DNA of 64,000 nt from Micromonospora globbae (GCF_003610785.1 NZ_RAQQ01000005.1:248001-312000), one strand, 5' to 3'. Positions 1-9,634 are shown, counted from the stretch's first letter. Translations and numbers: made by a program. Notes: generated by a model not told the origin, from the sequence alone.

Positions 1-622
1 AGCCGCTCTCCGGCCGGGTGAGCGTCGCCTCGGCCAGCACCTCGGTGACGACCCGCTCGAACTCCGGCCGCAGCGTCGACGGGTCGACCGGCGCGCCCGG
101 GTCGGGGGCGAACAGCTCCGCCGTGTACGGCCAGATCTCGTCGACGGCGGCCTGCATCCGCCGGTGCGACTCCTCGGTGCCGTCGCCGAGCCGCCGCACC
201 CAGAGCGAGGCGTGGTCCAGGTGGTACGCCGACTCCTTGCGCGCCTTCGCCCCGATGGCGACCAGCCGCTCGTCGGCGCCGCCGGCCAGCGCGGTGTAGA
301 GGGGCAGCTGGTACGCGGAGAGGAACAGCAGCTTCGCCATGGTGACGGCGAAGTCCCCGTTGGGCAGCTCGACCAGGAGGCAGTTGCGGAACTCCCGGTC
401 GTCGCGCAGGAACGCCAGCGCGTCCTCGTCCCGGCCGGCGCCCTCCAGCTCGCCCGCGTACGTGAGCAGCAGCCGGGCCGCGCCGAGCTGGTCGAGGGCG
501 ATGTTGGCCAGGGCGATGTCCTCCTCCATCTCCGGCGCGCGGGTGGTCCACTCGGCCAGCCGCTGCGCGGCGATGAGCGCGTCGTCGCCGAGCCGGAGGG
601 TGAACTCGAAGGGGCCGTTCAC
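1..622 (-). CDS. paaC: Phenylacetyl-CoA epoxidase structural subunit PaaC (3' end cut by window)
   Basis: This is the second ferritin-like subunit of the 1,2-phenylacetyl-CoA epoxidase. It pairs with PaaA, which carries the iron, in the first ring-activation step of phenylacetate breakdown. The translation from GTG at 622 begins VNGPFEFTLRLGDDALI and continues with RLAEWTTRAPEMEEDIALAN, the normal PaaC N-terminus. Later segments such as ESAYHLDHASLWVRRLGDGT also match the family. About 207 codons are present and the C-terminus runs off the window at base 1. A GAGGTGA Shine-Dalgarno lies just before the GTG. It is the third gene of a paaA-paaB-paaC operon, 77 bases after paaB. Confidence 0.93.
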   Translation of the reverse strand, partial: MNGPFEFTLRLGDDALIAAQRLAEWTTRAPEMEEDIALANIALDQLGAARLLLTYAGELEGAGRDEDALAFLRDDREFRNCLLVELPNGDFAVTMAKLLFLSAYQLPLYTALAGGADERLVAIGAKARKESAYHLDHASLWVRRLGDGTEESHRRMQAAVDEIWPYTAELFAPDPGAPVDPSTLRPEFERVVTEVLAEATLTRPESG

Positions 623-698
623 GCCGTCACCTCGCTCCGCTCGCCGGCGGCGCGAAGCGCCCCGTCGCCGAGCTGGCCGGTTCGCTCGCTCCGCTCGC

Positions 699-983
699 TC
701 ACAGGTGCGCCACCCCGTCCGGCACCTCGTAGAAGGTGGGGTGGCGGTAGACCTTGTCGGCGGCGGGGTCGAAGAAGGCGTCCTTCTCGTCCGGGCTGGA
801 CGCGGTGATCGCGCCGGCGGGCACCACCCAGATGGACACGCCCTCCTGCCGGCGGGTGTAGAGGTCCCGGGCGTTGCGCAGGGCCAGCTCCGCGTCGGGG
901 GCGTGGAGGCTGCCGACGTGGGTGTGCGACAACCCGCGCCGCGCCCGCACGAAGACCTCCCACAGAGGCGACGGATCGCTCAC
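699..983 (-). CDS. paaB: Phenylacetyl-CoA epoxidase subunit PaaB
   Basis: This is the small PaaB subunit (94 residues), which is required for the PaaABCE epoxidase but has no catalytic role of its own in the known systems. The protein starts [19 protein letters not shown] after the initiator and contains [19 protein letters not shown] and [14 protein letters not shown], which are hallmark PaaB segments. The length is normal for actinobacteria. Its GTG start overlaps the paaA TGA stop by four bases (GTGA), so the two genes are translationally coupled. A longer open frame continues upstream of this GTG inside paaA, but it is only the shadow frame. Confidence 0.93.
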   Translation of the reverse strand: MSDPSPLWEVFVRARRGLSHTHVGSLHAPDAELALRNARDLYTRRQEGVSIWVVPAGAITASSPDEKDAFFDPAADKVYRHPTFYEVPDGVAHL

Positions 984-2050
984 GCTGCCACCTTCTCCTT
1001 CTTCTCCGCCGCGCGCTTCGCGGCGTACGCCGCCGCGGCCTCCCGTACCCAGGCGCCCTCGGCGTGGGCCCGGCGGCGGTGCGCCATCCGCTGCCGGTTG
1101 CAGGGCCCGTCCCCGGAGATCACCCGCATCAGCTCGTCGTAGTCGGGCTGCGTGAAGTCGTACGCCTGGCGCTCCTCGTTCCAGCGCAGGTCCGGGTCGG
1201 GGATGGTGAGCCCGAGGACCTCGGCCTGCTGCACGCACATGTCGACAAAGCGCTGGCGCAGCTCGTCGTTGGAGAAGCGCTTGATCTTCCACGCCATCGA
1301 CTGCGCGGAGTGCGTCGACTCGCCGTCCGGCGGGCCGAACATGGCCAGCGACGGGTACCACCAGCGGTTCACCGCGTCCTGGGCCATCGCCTTCTGCGCC
1401 GGGGTGCCGTGCGACAGCGAGTGCAGGATCTCGTAGCCCTGCCGCTGGTGGAACGACTCCTCCTTGCAGATGCGGATCATCGCCCGGGCGTACGGCCCGT
1501 AGGAGCAGCGGCACAGCGGCACCTGGTTGACGATCGCCGCGCCGTCGACCAGCCAGCCGATGGCACCGACGTCGGCCCAGGTGAGCGTGGGGTAGTTGAA
1601 GATCGAGCTGTACTTCTGCCGGCCGTTCAGCAGCAGGTCGACCAGTTCGTCCCGGCTCACGCCGAGCGTCTCGGCGGCCGCGTAGAGGTAGAGCCCGTGG
1701 CCGGCCTCGTCCTGGACCTTGGCGAGCAGGATCGCCTTGCGCTTGAGCGAGGGCGCCCGGCTGATCCAGTTCCCCTCCGGCTGCATGCCGATGATCTCGG
1801 AGTGGGCGTGCTGGGCGATCTGCCGGATCAGCGTCTTCCGGTACTTCTCCGGCATCCAGTCCCGTGGCTCGATCTTCTGATCGGCCTCGATGACCTCGGC
1901 GAAGTATCCCGCCAGGTCGTCGTCGGAGGCGGGTGCGCCGCGGCGCTGGCGGGCCGCCGCCTCCCGCAGGGCGGCTTCGGCCGCCTCGACCTCACCGAGC
2001 AGGCCGCCGCCGGGTGCCTCCTCCGGGGGGCCGAAGTCGTTGCCATACAT
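980..2050 (-). CDS. paaA: Phenylacetyl-CoA epoxidase catalytic subunit PaaA
   Basis: This is the catalytic di-iron subunit of phenylacetyl-CoA epoxidase, 356 residues long. Family signatures visible are the [22 protein letters not shown] segment region and two ExxH iron-binding motifs, in [11 protein letters not shown] and in [10 protein letters not shown]. The C-terminus is rich in Arg, Ala and Lys. ATG at 2050 is chosen because the family N-terminus (MYGNDF) begins there; no good Shine-Dalgarno precedes it. A TAACAC -10-like box ends eight bases before the ATG, so the mRNA may be leaderless. The gene leads paaA-paaB-paaC, and an inverted repeat covers its promoter. PaaD and PaaE would be expected beyond the left edge. 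Confidence 0.95.
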   Translation of the reverse strand: MYGNDFGPPEEAPGGGLLGEVEAAEAALREAAARQRRGAPASDDDLAGYFAEVIEADQKIEPRDWMPEKYRKTLIRQIAQHAHSEIIGMQPEGNWISRAPSLKRKAILLAKVQDEAGHGLYLYAAAETLGVSRDELVDLLLNGRQKYSSIFNYPTLTWADVGAIGWLVDGAAIVNQVPLCRCSYGPYARAMIRICKEESFHQRQGYEILHSLSHGTPAQKAMAQDAVNRWWYPSLAMFGPPDGESTHSAQSMAWKIKRFSNDELRQRFVDMCVQQAEVLGLTIPDPDLRWNEERQAYDFTQPDYDELMRVISGDGPCNRQRMAHRRRAHAEGAWVREAAAAYAAKRAAEKKEKVAA

Positions 2051-2059
2051 GAGGTCAAG

Positions 2060-2098
2060 TGTTACAGCTTGCGGCTGATGACACCAGAGGGTGTAACA
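2060..2098 (-). promoter_or_regulatory. Inverted repeat operator at the paaA promoter
   Basis: TGTTACA at 2060-2066 and TGTAACA at 2092-2098 are a perfect 7-base inverted repeat separated by 25 bases. Read leftward, the proximal arm overlaps a TAACAC -10-like box (2064-2059) eight bases before the paaA ATG, so a bound repressor would block the promoter. The likely regulator (PaaR-like or GntR-like) is not in the window. The role is inferred from position. Confidence 0.45.
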
Positions 2099-2255
2099 GG
2101 GAAACCGGCGTCCGACACCCGCCCTCGGCGGCCGATCCTTACGGACGCTTAAGAGTGGGCGTATAACGTGCGTCACGAAACAAAGATGAATGCCCCCAGA
2201 AGCCTCATAACGGTTCGATATCCCGTCTTCATGGCAACTTGCCAGGCGCCGGACT

Positions 2256-2284
2256 CTGGCATATCGCACTTCCGGACGTAGACT
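2256..2284 (+). promoter_or_regulatory. Likely promoter of the tandem serine hydrolase genes
   Basis: CTGGCA at 2256-2261 and TAGACT at 2279-2284 are spaced by 17 bases, a reasonable SigA-type actinobacterial promoter. The -35 box is also one arm of a perfect inverted repeat, TGCCAG (2240-2245) with CTGGCA (2256-2261), which could be an operator. It lies about 135 bases before the ATG at 2420. Confidence 0.4.
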
Positions 2285-2419
2285 TTCGGCGGCACACCGC
2301 CGGCTGCGACAGTCGCCGTCCCCAACGGGCCACGCACCCTCCCGGCCCGGGCGAGCCAGCCGGTCCCTTCGGCAACACAGCCGGTCCCCCCGGCCCTGAC
2401 ATCTGGAGCTCACCCACTC

Positions 2420-3403
2420 ATGCGTTCCCGCGTGACCATGGTGCTCGCCGTCGTCGCGGTCCTCCTCGGTGGCGTCCTGCTCGTTCCGGCCGCGTACGCC
2501 CGCCTCGCCGGCGACGACGGCGGAGAGGGCGGCGCCGGAGGCGGATCCAGCGTGGCGGCGCCCGCGCCCACCCCGCCCCCACCGCCGACCCTGGCCGCCG
2601 GTCCGGTCTCGGTGAACTTCAAGGGCGAATTCTTCTCCTGGGCCCTCATGGACCGCACGACCGGCGAGATCTCCGGGTCGAAGAACATGGCCTCGACCAG
2701 TTCGACGGAGTCGATGATCAAGGCCTGGATCGTCAGCGACTACCTGCGCGAACTCGGCGACAAGAAGCCGTCGGACGCGCTGCTGAAGGCGGCCAGCCGC
2801 GCGATCCGGGACAGCGACGACACCGCCGCCAACAAGGTGTGGGCGGCGACCGGCGGCTCCTACAGGGTGTACCCGAACGGCCAGCCGAACCCGGTGATCA
2901 AGCGGGCCATCAGCATCTGCGGCCTCACCGACACCAAGCGCGGCAACGTGTCGGGGTACGAGGGCTGGTGGAGCTTCACCCGCATGTCGCCCCGGGACGC
3001 CGTCCGGCTCGGTGACTGCATCGCCGACGGCAGGGCGGCCGGCCCCACCTGGACCAAGTGGGTGCTCACCGAGATGAGCAAGGTCCGCGGCAGCGTGTCG
3101 GACCAGCACGCCACGTACGGCGGCGGGAAGTGGGGGATCGTCGACGGCCTGCCGGCGTCGATCAAGGCGCAGGGCCCGGTCAGCATCAAGAACGGCTGGA
3201 CCCCCCTCATGTACGACGGCAACTGGCACGTCAACTGCCTCGCGGTCACCGACAAGTGGAGCCTGGCCGTGATGATGCGGTACCCGCAGAAGAGCGGCCT
3301 CAGCTACGGCGCGAAGGTCTGCGCGAGCGTGGCCAGCCAGCTCGTGACCCCGCAGCCCGGCGCCGCGCTCAAGGTGCCGCAGCAGCCGGTCGGGAAGCTC
3401 TGA
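2420..3403 (+). CDS. Membrane-anchored class A beta-lactamase-fold serine hydrolase, paralogue 1
   Basis: This 327-residue protein has an N-terminal hydrophobic segment (about residues 5-27), a Gly/Pro-rich linker to about residue 60, then a serine beta-lactamase/penicillin-binding fold. The three fold motifs are visible: S98-M-I-K101 (SxxK), S132-D-D (in place of SDN), and K257-N-G (in place of KTG). The region before the conserved [12 protein letters not shown] helix is short and has no ExxxN omega-loop motif, which is the deacylation site of true class A beta-lactamases. The enzyme is therefore more likely a cell-wall peptidase or an acyl-enzyme sensor than an antibiotic-destroying enzyme, which is inference. 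Two cysteines (C167, C200) may form a disulfide. The next gene overlaps by one base and is a paralogue. Confidence 0.8.
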   Translation: MRSRVTMVLAVVAVLLGGVLLVPAAYARLAGDDGGEGGAGGGSSVAAPAPTPPPPPTLAAGPVSVNFKGEFFSWALMDRTTGEISGSKNMASTSSTESMIKAWIVSDYLRELGDKKPSDALLKAASRAIRDSDDTAANKVWAATGGSYRVYPNGQPNPVIKRAISICGLTDTKRGNVSGYEGWWSFTRMSPRDAVRLGDCIADGRAAGPTWTKWVLTEMSKVRGSVSDQHATYGGGKWGIVDGLPASIKAQGPVSIKNGWTPLMYDGNWHVNCLAVTDKWSLAVMMRYPQKSGLSYGAKVCASVASQLVTPQPGAALKVPQQPVGKL

Positions 3404-4341
3404 TGGCCGGCGGCCGGCGGGGCGGCGAGGCCTCCCCGCTGCGGCTGATCGCCGTCGCGGTGATCCTGATCGGACTGGTGCTCGTCTCGCTGCGCCTGCT
3501 GCCGGGTTCCCCGTTCCAGTCGGAGGCCGCGGCACGGTGGGGTTCGCCCACCGGCCAGTCCGCGCGCTCCACCGGCACCCCCGGTGACCGCAGCACGCGC
3601 CCGTCGGCGCAGCCGAGCCCCAGCCCCTCGCTCGCCCCGCTGCCGTTCGAGGCCAGGGATCTCGACCTCGACATCGAGGGCTGGTACGGCTGGGCCGTGC
3701 TGGACCGCCGCACCGGCGAGATCATCGGTTCGGACACCATGGACGAGACCAGCACGACGGCGTCCCTCATCAAGTCGTGGATCGTGGCGGACTACCTGCG
3801 CCGCGCCGACGAGAAGGGGCAGACGCCCAGCGACGCGAAGCTGGCCGACGCCACCCGGATCATCCGGGACAGCGACAACACCCGCGCCGAGCAGTTCTAC
3901 GACACCGTCGGCCGGTCGGCCTCGATCAAGCGGGCGATCTCGATGTGCGGTCTCACCGACAGCAGCGTCGCCGCCGACGGCGGCTGGAGCCGTACCGCCC
4001 TCTCACCACGCGACGTCGCCCGGCTCGGCGACTGCATCGCCGACGGCAAGGCGGCCGGGCCCGAGTGGACGGACTGGCTGCTCGACGAGATGCGGCAGGT
4101 CCGCGGCACCGGCGACTTCGGCATCCGCAAGGCGTTCCCCGCCGCGGAACGGAAGCAGATCGCCATCAAGAACGGGTGGATCGACCGGACCAGGGAGCAG
4201 GAGATGCACATCAACTGCCTCGCCATCGGCGACACCTGGACGATGGGCGTGATGGTCCGGTACCCGATCGGCATGGGCTACGACTACGGCATGAAGAACT
4301 GCCAGAAGATCACCGAGGCCCTGCTCCGCCCCGGCGTCTGA
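3403..4341 (+). CDS. Membrane-anchored class A beta-lactamase-fold serine hydrolase, paralogue 2
   Basis: This 312-residue paralogue of the preceding protein starts at an ATG overlapping its stop (TGATG), so the pair is an operon born by tandem duplication. A basic N-terminus is followed by a membrane segment (about residues 13-33) and a Ser/Pro-rich linker to about residue 80. Motifs are S121-L-I-K124, a canonical S157-D-N, and K256-N-G instead of KTG. As in the first copy, there is no ExxxN motif before [12 protein letters not shown], so efficient beta-lactam hydrolysis is doubtful. The segments shared with paralogue 1 include RAISxCGLTD, [13 protein letters not shown] and INCLAxxDxW. The substrate is unknown. 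The gene ends 15 bases from the convergent mqnA. Confidence 0.8.
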   Translation: MAGGRRGGEASPLRLIAVAVILIGLVLVSLRLLPGSPFQSEAAARWGSPTGQSARSTGTPGDRSTRPSAQPSPSPSLAPLPFEARDLDLDIEGWYGWAVLDRRTGEIIGSDTMDETSTTASLIKSWIVADYLRRADEKGQTPSDAKLADATRIIRDSDNTRAEQFYDTVGRSASIKRAISMCGLTDSSVAADGGWSRTALSPRDVARLGDCIADGKAAGPEWTDWLLDEMRQVRGTGDFGIRKAFPAAERKQIAIKNGWIDRTREQEMHINCLAIGDTWTMGVMVRYPIGMGYDYGMKNCQKITEALLRPGV

Positions 4342-4356
4342 CGGCGTCGGCCGCCG

Positions 4357-5241
<885 letters not shown>

Positions 5242-6561
5242 TCAGCGACCCGGCGCCGGAGTGGCCAACCCCGCATCCGGCTCCCGTGCCGACCGCGGTC
5301 CCACGGCGGGCTCCACCGCCGCCACCGCGGCGCGCGCCGCCCGCTCCGGCAGCCGGGCCGCCCGCTCCGCACGGGCCGCCCGGGAGAGAGGTACGAGCAG
5401 CACGGCGACCGCCACCAGCCCGGCGAGCCCGGCGGCGGCGACCAGGGGCCGGGGGTCGAGCAGTTCGAGCAGGAGCCCTCCGGTCAGGTAGCCCACCATG
5501 GCCGCGCCCTGGACGGCGCCGCCGTAGATCGCGAAGGCCCGCCCGCGCGCCGTCTCCGGCACCCGGCGCGCCATGAGCACGTTCCCGAAGACGTTGTTGC
5601 CGCCGTTGAAGGCCCCGCCGACGAGGAAGATCGGGATGATCAGCAGGGCAGTGGGGACGGCCGCCGCGGCCAGCACCATGAGGCAGCAGCCACCGAGCAT
5701 GGCGAGCCCCGCACGGGCGAGCGCGCCGTCCTGCCGGAACCGCGCGACGGCCCGGGCGAAGATCCATGCGCCGACCAGCACGCCGAGCGTCCAGGAGCCG
5801 GTGACCAGCCCGTACATGGTGGTGCTGCTGCCCAGCGTCTCGCGGATGAAGAAGACCTCCACCACGTTGATGGCGCCCACGGCGGCGATCACTCCGGCCA
5901 CCCCCGTGACGGTGGCGAGGAGCAGCGGGTCGCGCCGCAGGCGCCACGCGACCGCCGGGGTGCCGCCGGCCGCCGGCGCCGGCCGCGCGCCGCCCCGCCG
6001 CGTCCGGATCAGCAGCCCGGCCGCCACGAGGACGAGGTAACTGGCGGCGTCGACCAGCAGGGGGATGCGGGTGCCGAAGCTACCGACCAGCACCCCGGCG
6101 AGGGCGGGACCGGCGAGCGCGCCGAGCGTGCCGGCGGTCTGGTGCAGGGCGCTGGCGCGCGGCAGGTCCTCGCTGCGCACCATCGCGGGAACCAGCGCGG
6201 CGAGCACCGGCTGGGTCACGGCGAGCCCGGCCGCGAGCAGTCCGACCAGGACGATCACCAGCGCCGGATGCCCGGTGTAGGCGAGTGCGAGGGAGACGCC
6301 GGACTGCGCCAGGCCGGCGACGACGAGCAGGGTGCGGCTGTCCACCCGGTCGGCCAGCCGCCCGGTCAGCGGTGCGAGCACGACCAGCGGCAGGGTCGCG
6401 GCCATGAGCAGCCCGGAGACGGCGAGGCCGCCGGCGCCGGCGCTCTGCAGGGCGAGCGTGAGCGCGCTCGCGGCGAGGAAGTCCCCGCAGCTCGAGATGC
6501 CTCGGGCGGCGGTGACGAGCCAGACGTCCGACCAGCGCGACGCCACAGGTGTGAAGGACAT
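5242..6561 (-). CDS. MFS transporter (drug-efflux-like), ArsR-controlled
   Basis: This is a 12-helix major facilitator superfamily transporter of about 439 residues, probably an efflux pump of the inner membrane. It has the MFS A-like loop GRLADRVDSRTLLV between helices 2 and 3 and many hydrophobic helices. The C-terminal tail is Ala/Arg-rich and soluble. ATG at 6561 (MSFTPVASRW) is preferred over an in-frame ATG at 6597, because a promoter (TTGCCC, 17-base spacer, TTATTT) ends seven bases before it, predicting a leaderless transcript. The upstream codons would lie inside the promoter and operator. The ArsR-like gene just upstream is the likely regulator. The substrate cannot be told from sequence. 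Confidence 0.82.
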   Translation of the reverse strand: MSFTPVASRWSDVWLVTAARGISSCGDFLAASALTLALQSAGAGGLAVSGLLMAATLPLVVLAPLTGRLADRVDSRTLLVVAGLAQSGVSLALAYTGHPALVIVLVGLLAAGLAVTQPVLAALVPAMVRSEDLPRASALHQTAGTLGALAGPALAGVLVGSFGTRIPLLVDAASYLVLVAAGLLIRTRRGGARPAPAAGGTPAVAWRLRRDPLLLATVTGVAGVIAAVGAINVVEVFFIRETLGSSTTMYGLVTGSWTLGVLVGAWIFARAVARFRQDGALARAGLAMLGGCCLMVLAAAAVPTALLIIPIFLVGGAFNGGNNVFGNVLMARRVPETARGRAFAIYGGAVQGAAMVGYLTGGLLLELLDPRPLVAAAGLAGLVAVAVLLVPLSRAARAERAARLPERAARAAVAAVEPAVGPRSAREPDAGLATPAPGR

Positions 6562-6584
6562 ACTTCGAAAATAATCCTTCACAC
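6549..6584 (-). promoter_or_regulatory. Promoter and perfect inverted-repeat operator of the MFS gene
   Basis: GTGTGAAGGA (6549-6558) and TCCTTCACAC (6575-6584) are a perfect 10-base inverted repeat with a 16-base spacer. The spacer holds the -10 box TTATTT (6574-6569 on the minus strand) and the ATG at 6561. The -35 box TTGCCC is at 6597-6592. A dimeric ArsR-type repressor bound here would block both RNA polymerase and the leaderless start. That the neighbouring ArsR binds it is inference. Confidence 0.65.
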
Positions 6585-6603
6585 CCGTGATGGGCAACCC
6601 CCG

Positions 6604-7185
6604 TCACTCCACGGGCAGCGCCTTGTAGTGGATCGAGACGGTCCGGGCACCGGCCGGCGGGTCGGTCCGCGTCCGCTTGCGGTACGGCTCCAGCAGCCGG
6701 TCGATCGCGTCGTTCAGCTCGGTCAGCTCCTCCGCCGTGAGCAGCAGTTGGCTGTCGGAGAGGCGGGCGGCCGCGTACCACTCGGGCGGCTCGGTCGACG
6801 CCCGCCGCAACCAGCCGCGGCTGCGATCCAGCTCGCGGCCGAGCCACGCCTCGATGAGCGCGGTCTGCGCCGCCACCGCGTCGGGCTCGGCGTCACGCCC
6901 GGCATCCACCTCCCAACTGGAGCCGACCGTCCGCCAGACCCGCTCCCGCGCGTCACCCCGGCTCGGCGCCGGCTCCACGAGCCCGGCCTTGGCCAGTTCC
7001 CGCAGGTGGTAGCTGGTGGCGCTCGGCGACTGGCCGACGATCTCCGCGCACTCGGTGGCCGTCGCACCCTCCGGGAGCGAGCTCAGGTGTTCCATGATCG
7101 TGAGTCGGGCCGGATGGGCCAGCGCCCGCATCACCTGCGGATCGCTGATCCTCACCCCGCGCCGCTCCGCACGCGGCTCGGTCAT
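6604..7185 (-). CDS. ArsR-family winged-helix transcriptional regulator
   Basis: This 193-residue regulator has an N-terminal winged helix-turn-helix of ArsR type: ISDPQVMRALAHPARLTIMEHL, then ATATECAEIVGQSPSATSYHLRELAKAGLVEPA. No metal-binding Cys cluster is seen, so it is likely to sense an organic ligand or to be a simple repressor. The C-terminal half has no recognisable domain. ATG at 7185 (MTEPRAERRG) is chosen; another ATG 36 bases upstream is in frame but gives an unlikely Gly/Arg-rich extension. A G-rich run directly precedes the ATG. The next gene is the MFS transporter, which has its own operator, so it is the obvious target. Confidence 0.8.
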   Translation of the reverse strand: MTEPRAERRGVRISDPQVMRALAHPARLTIMEHLSSLPEGATATECAEIVGQSPSATSYHLRELAKAGLVEPAPSRGDARERVWRTVGSSWEVDAGRDAEPDAVAAQTALIEAWLGRELDRSRGWLRRASTEPPEWYAAARLSDSQLLLTAEELTELNDAIDRLLEPYRKRTRTDPPAGARTVSIHYKALPVE

Positions 7186-7488
7186 CCCCCCATGATCCCG
7201 GCCGGGCCCCCGACCCGTCATCCGCCCCGCGTGACGCGTCGCCGGCGATCACCCGGCCCGCCGCGGGAAGCCCCGCCGGCCGGGGCGCGGGGGCGGCGAC
7301 CAGCCGGAACCGGGCCGGCGGCCGGACGCTCCGAAAATCGGTGGCCGTGAGCCGGCTCCCCGCGTAGGGTGGACGACCGCGCGCTGAGGCGCGCCCTCTG
7401 CCTGCGGGCACAGCCGGCACCGCGTCGACGGAGCGCCGGGCGGCCCAGGTCAACCGATCACACGAAACGCACCGGAAGGTCGCCTCGG
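7186..7488. other. Divergent intergenic region before the HelR-like gene
   Basis: This 303-base region separates the ArsR gene (leftward) from the HelR-like gene (rightward). A TAGGGT at 7365-7370 is a possible -10 box for the rightward gene, with only a weak -35 (TGGCCG at 7342). A GGAAGG Shine-Dalgarno sits at 7474-7479. No other gene is supported. I could not confirm a rifamycin-associated element by eye. Confidence 0.5.
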
Positions 7489-9588
7489 ATGACCCTTGCT
7501 GCCCAGACCTCGGACAACCCCGCCCCACCGGCCCCCCTCGACCGCGAACTGGCCGCCGAACGGTCCCATCTCGACGCGTCGCGGGACGCGCTGCGCCGGA
7601 TGCGGGAACGCGCGGAGGCCCTGTTCGCCACCGGTGACAAGGTCGCCGGGGACGCGTACACCGCCGAGCAGCTCGGTCGGCACATGGCCCGGCGGGTCAA
7701 GGAACTGGCCGACGACCCGACCACCCCGCTCTTCTTCGGACGGCTCGACTTCGGCGACGGTGACCCGGACCATGCCGGCCGGTGCTACCACGTCGGGCGG
7801 CGGCACGTCACCGACGAGGCGGGCGAGCCGATGGTGCTGGACTGGCGGGCGCCCGTCTCGCGGTCCTTCTACCGGGCCAGCGCCCGCGACCCGCAGGGGG
7901 TGGCGGTCCGGCGCCGGTTCGGGTTCAGCGCGGGCGTCCTGACCAGCTTCGAGGACGAGCACCTCGACCGGGGCGAGGAACTGGGCACGGCGAGCCGGAT
8001 CCTGACCGCCGAGATCGAACGGCCGCGCGTCGGGCCGATGCGCGACATCGTGGCCACCATCCAGCCGGAACAGGACGAACTCGTCCGCGCCGGCCTCGCG
8101 GACTCGATCTGCGTCCAGGGCGCGCCCGGCACCGGAAAGACCGCCGTCGGGCTGCACCGCGCCGCGTACCTGCTCTACCAGCACCGGGAACGGCTGCGCC
8201 GGGCCGGCGTGTTGATCGTCGGCCCGAACCGGGCCTTCCTGTCGTACATCGCGGCCGTGCTGCCCGCGCTCGGCGAGGTCGAGGTCGAACAGTCCACGGT
8301 GGAGGACCTGGTCGCCCGGGTGCCCGTGCGGGCGGTCGACGACCCGGACACGGCCGCGCTCAAGCACGACGTGCGCATGGCGGAGGTGCTGCGCCGCGCG
8401 CTCGACGCCCACATCGGCGAGCCCACCGAGCCGATCATGGTTTCCGACGGCTCGTTCCGTTGGCGGATCGGGCTGGAGCCGCTGCACCGGGTGGTCGAGG
8501 AGACCCGCCGGGAGGGCCTCCCGTACGGCGTGGGCCGGGAGCGGGTCCGGGCCCGGGTCGTGAGCCTGCTGCAACGGCAGGCCGAGGCGCGGCGCGCCGA
8601 GTCGCCGAGCGACGCCTGGCTGCGCCGGATGGCGAAGTGCCGGCCGGTGGCCGCCTTCGTCGACGCGGTCTGGCCGGCGCTCACCCCGGAGGGGCTCGTG
8701 CACACCCTGCTCGCCGACCCGGCCACGCTCGCGGCGGCGGCCGACGGGGTGCTCACTGCCGACGAGCAGGCGCTGTTGCAGGGCCGAGCCGCCGACCGGC
8801 CGGCGGGTCGCGGTGGCAGCGGCACGAAGCTCGGCCGCACCCCGAAGGCGACGCGGTGGACGGCGGCGGACGCGGTGCTCGTCGACGAGGCGGCCGGGCT
8901 GCTCGAGCGGGCCGCCGGGTTCGGCCACGTCGTGGTGGACGAGGCCCAGGACCTCTCCCCCATGCAGTGCCGGGCCATCGCGCGCCGCAGCGAGCACGGG
9001 TCCATCACCCTCCTCGGCGACCTGGCCCAGGGCACCGCCCCCTGGGCCGCCACCGACTGGCGGGAGACCCTGGCCCATCTGGGCAAGCCGGACGCCGCCG
9101 TGGTCCCGCTGACCGTCGGCTTCCGGGTGCCGGCCGCCGTGGTCGCGTTCGCGAACCGCCTGCTCCCGGCACTCGCCGTGGACGTGCCCCCGGCCGAGTC
9201 GCTCCGCCGCGACGGTGAACTCGCCGTGCGTACGGTGACCGACCTGACCGCCGCGACGGTGGCCGAGGTGCGCGCGGCGCTCGCCCACGACGGCTCGATC
9301 GGTGTGATCGCCACGGACGACGCCGTGGACGGACTGCGGTCGGCGCTCGCCGACGCGGGCGTGACCACCGCGACCGCCGACGACGTGGAGGCCGCGGCGC
9401 GGGTCACCGTGGTGCCGGCGACGCTGGTCAAGGGCCTGGAGTACGACCACGTGGTGGTCGTCGAACCCGCCGCGATCGTGGCCGCCGAGCCGCGCGGCCT
9501 GCACCGGCTCTACGTGGTGCTGACCCGGGCGGTGTCCCGGCTGTCGGTGCTGCACCGGGAGCCGCTGCCGGCCCTCCTGGCCGACTGA
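7489..9588 (+). CDS. helR: HelD/HelR-type RNA polymerase-recycling ATPase (UvrD/Rep superfamily)
   Basis: This 699-residue protein is a superfamily 1 ATPase of the HelD type. Known HelD and HelR proteins enter the RNA polymerase channels and remove stalled or drug-bound polymerase from DNA; actinobacterial HelR gives rifamycin tolerance. Visible are an N-terminal coiled coil (about residues 18-75), the Q-motif-like QPEQDELVR (192-200), Walker A GAPGTGKT (211-218), Walker B VVVDEAQD (481-488) and motif III GDLAQGTAPW. The C-terminal half carries a UvrD-like 2A domain with VKGLEYDHVVVVEP and YVVLTRA. The ATG at 7489 has a GGAAGG Shine-Dalgarno at the right spacing. Assignment to the HelR branch rather than another HelD class is inference. 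Confidence 0.82.
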   Translation: MTLAAQTSDNPAPPAPLDRELAAERSHLDASRDALRRMRERAEALFATGDKVAGDAYTAEQLGRHMARRVKELADDPTTPLFFGRLDFGDGDPDHAGRCYHVGRRHVTDEAGEPMVLDWRAPVSRSFYRASARDPQGVAVRRRFGFSAGVLTSFEDEHLDRGEELGTASRILTAEIERPRVGPMRDIVATIQPEQDELVRAGLADSICVQGAPGTGKTAVGLHRAAYLLYQHRERLRRAGVLIVGPNRAFLSYIAAVLPALGEVEVEQSTVEDLVARVPVRAVDDPDTAALKHDVRMAEVLRRALDAHIGEPTEPIMVSDGSFRWRIGLEPLHRVVEETRREGLPYGVGRERVRARVVSLLQRQAEARRAESPSDAWLRRMAKCRPVAAFVDAVWPALTPEGLVHTLLADPATLAAAADGVLTADEQALLQGRAADRPAGRGGSGTKLGRTPKATRWTAADAVLVDEAAGLLERAAGFGHVVVDEAQDLSPMQCRAIARRSEHGSITLLGDLAQGTAPWAATDWRETLAHLGKPDAAVVPLTVGFRVPAAVVAFANRLLPALAVDVPPAESLRRDGELAVRTVTDLTAATVAEVRAALAHDGSIGVIATDDAVDGLRSALADAGVTTATADDVEAAARVTVVPATLVKGLEYDHVVVVEPAAIVAAEPRGLHRLYVVLTRAVSRLSVLHREPLPALLAD

Positions 9589-9634
9589 GCGGCCGACGGG
9601 CCGCGCCGGCTGACCGGCCTGGCCCGCGACCCGC

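Larger units (their letters stand above)
2051..2419. other. Divergent intergenic region between paaA and the serine hydrolase pair
   Basis: This 369-base region has no credible gene. It is less GC-rich than its surroundings. It holds the paaA promoter and inverted repeat at its left end and a likely promoter for the rightward gene near 2256-2284. The rest, about 2100-2230, includes an AT-richer stretch with no further motif that I can name. Confidence 0.6.

Noticed and set aside
980..3535. A leftward open frame that would extend PaaA by more than 490 residues
   Set aside because: The family N-terminus MYGNDF begins at 2050, and the upstream part is antisense to the serine hydrolase gene.
2420..4341. 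True class A beta-lactamases giving antibiotic resistance
   Set aside because: The ExxxN deacylation motif is not seen and KTG is KNG, so hydrolysis is not supported by the sequence.
7369..7488. Upstream ATG at 7369 as the start of the HelR-like protein
   Set aside because: The extra 40 residues are Arg-rich and not family-like, and GGAAGG supports the ATG at 7489.
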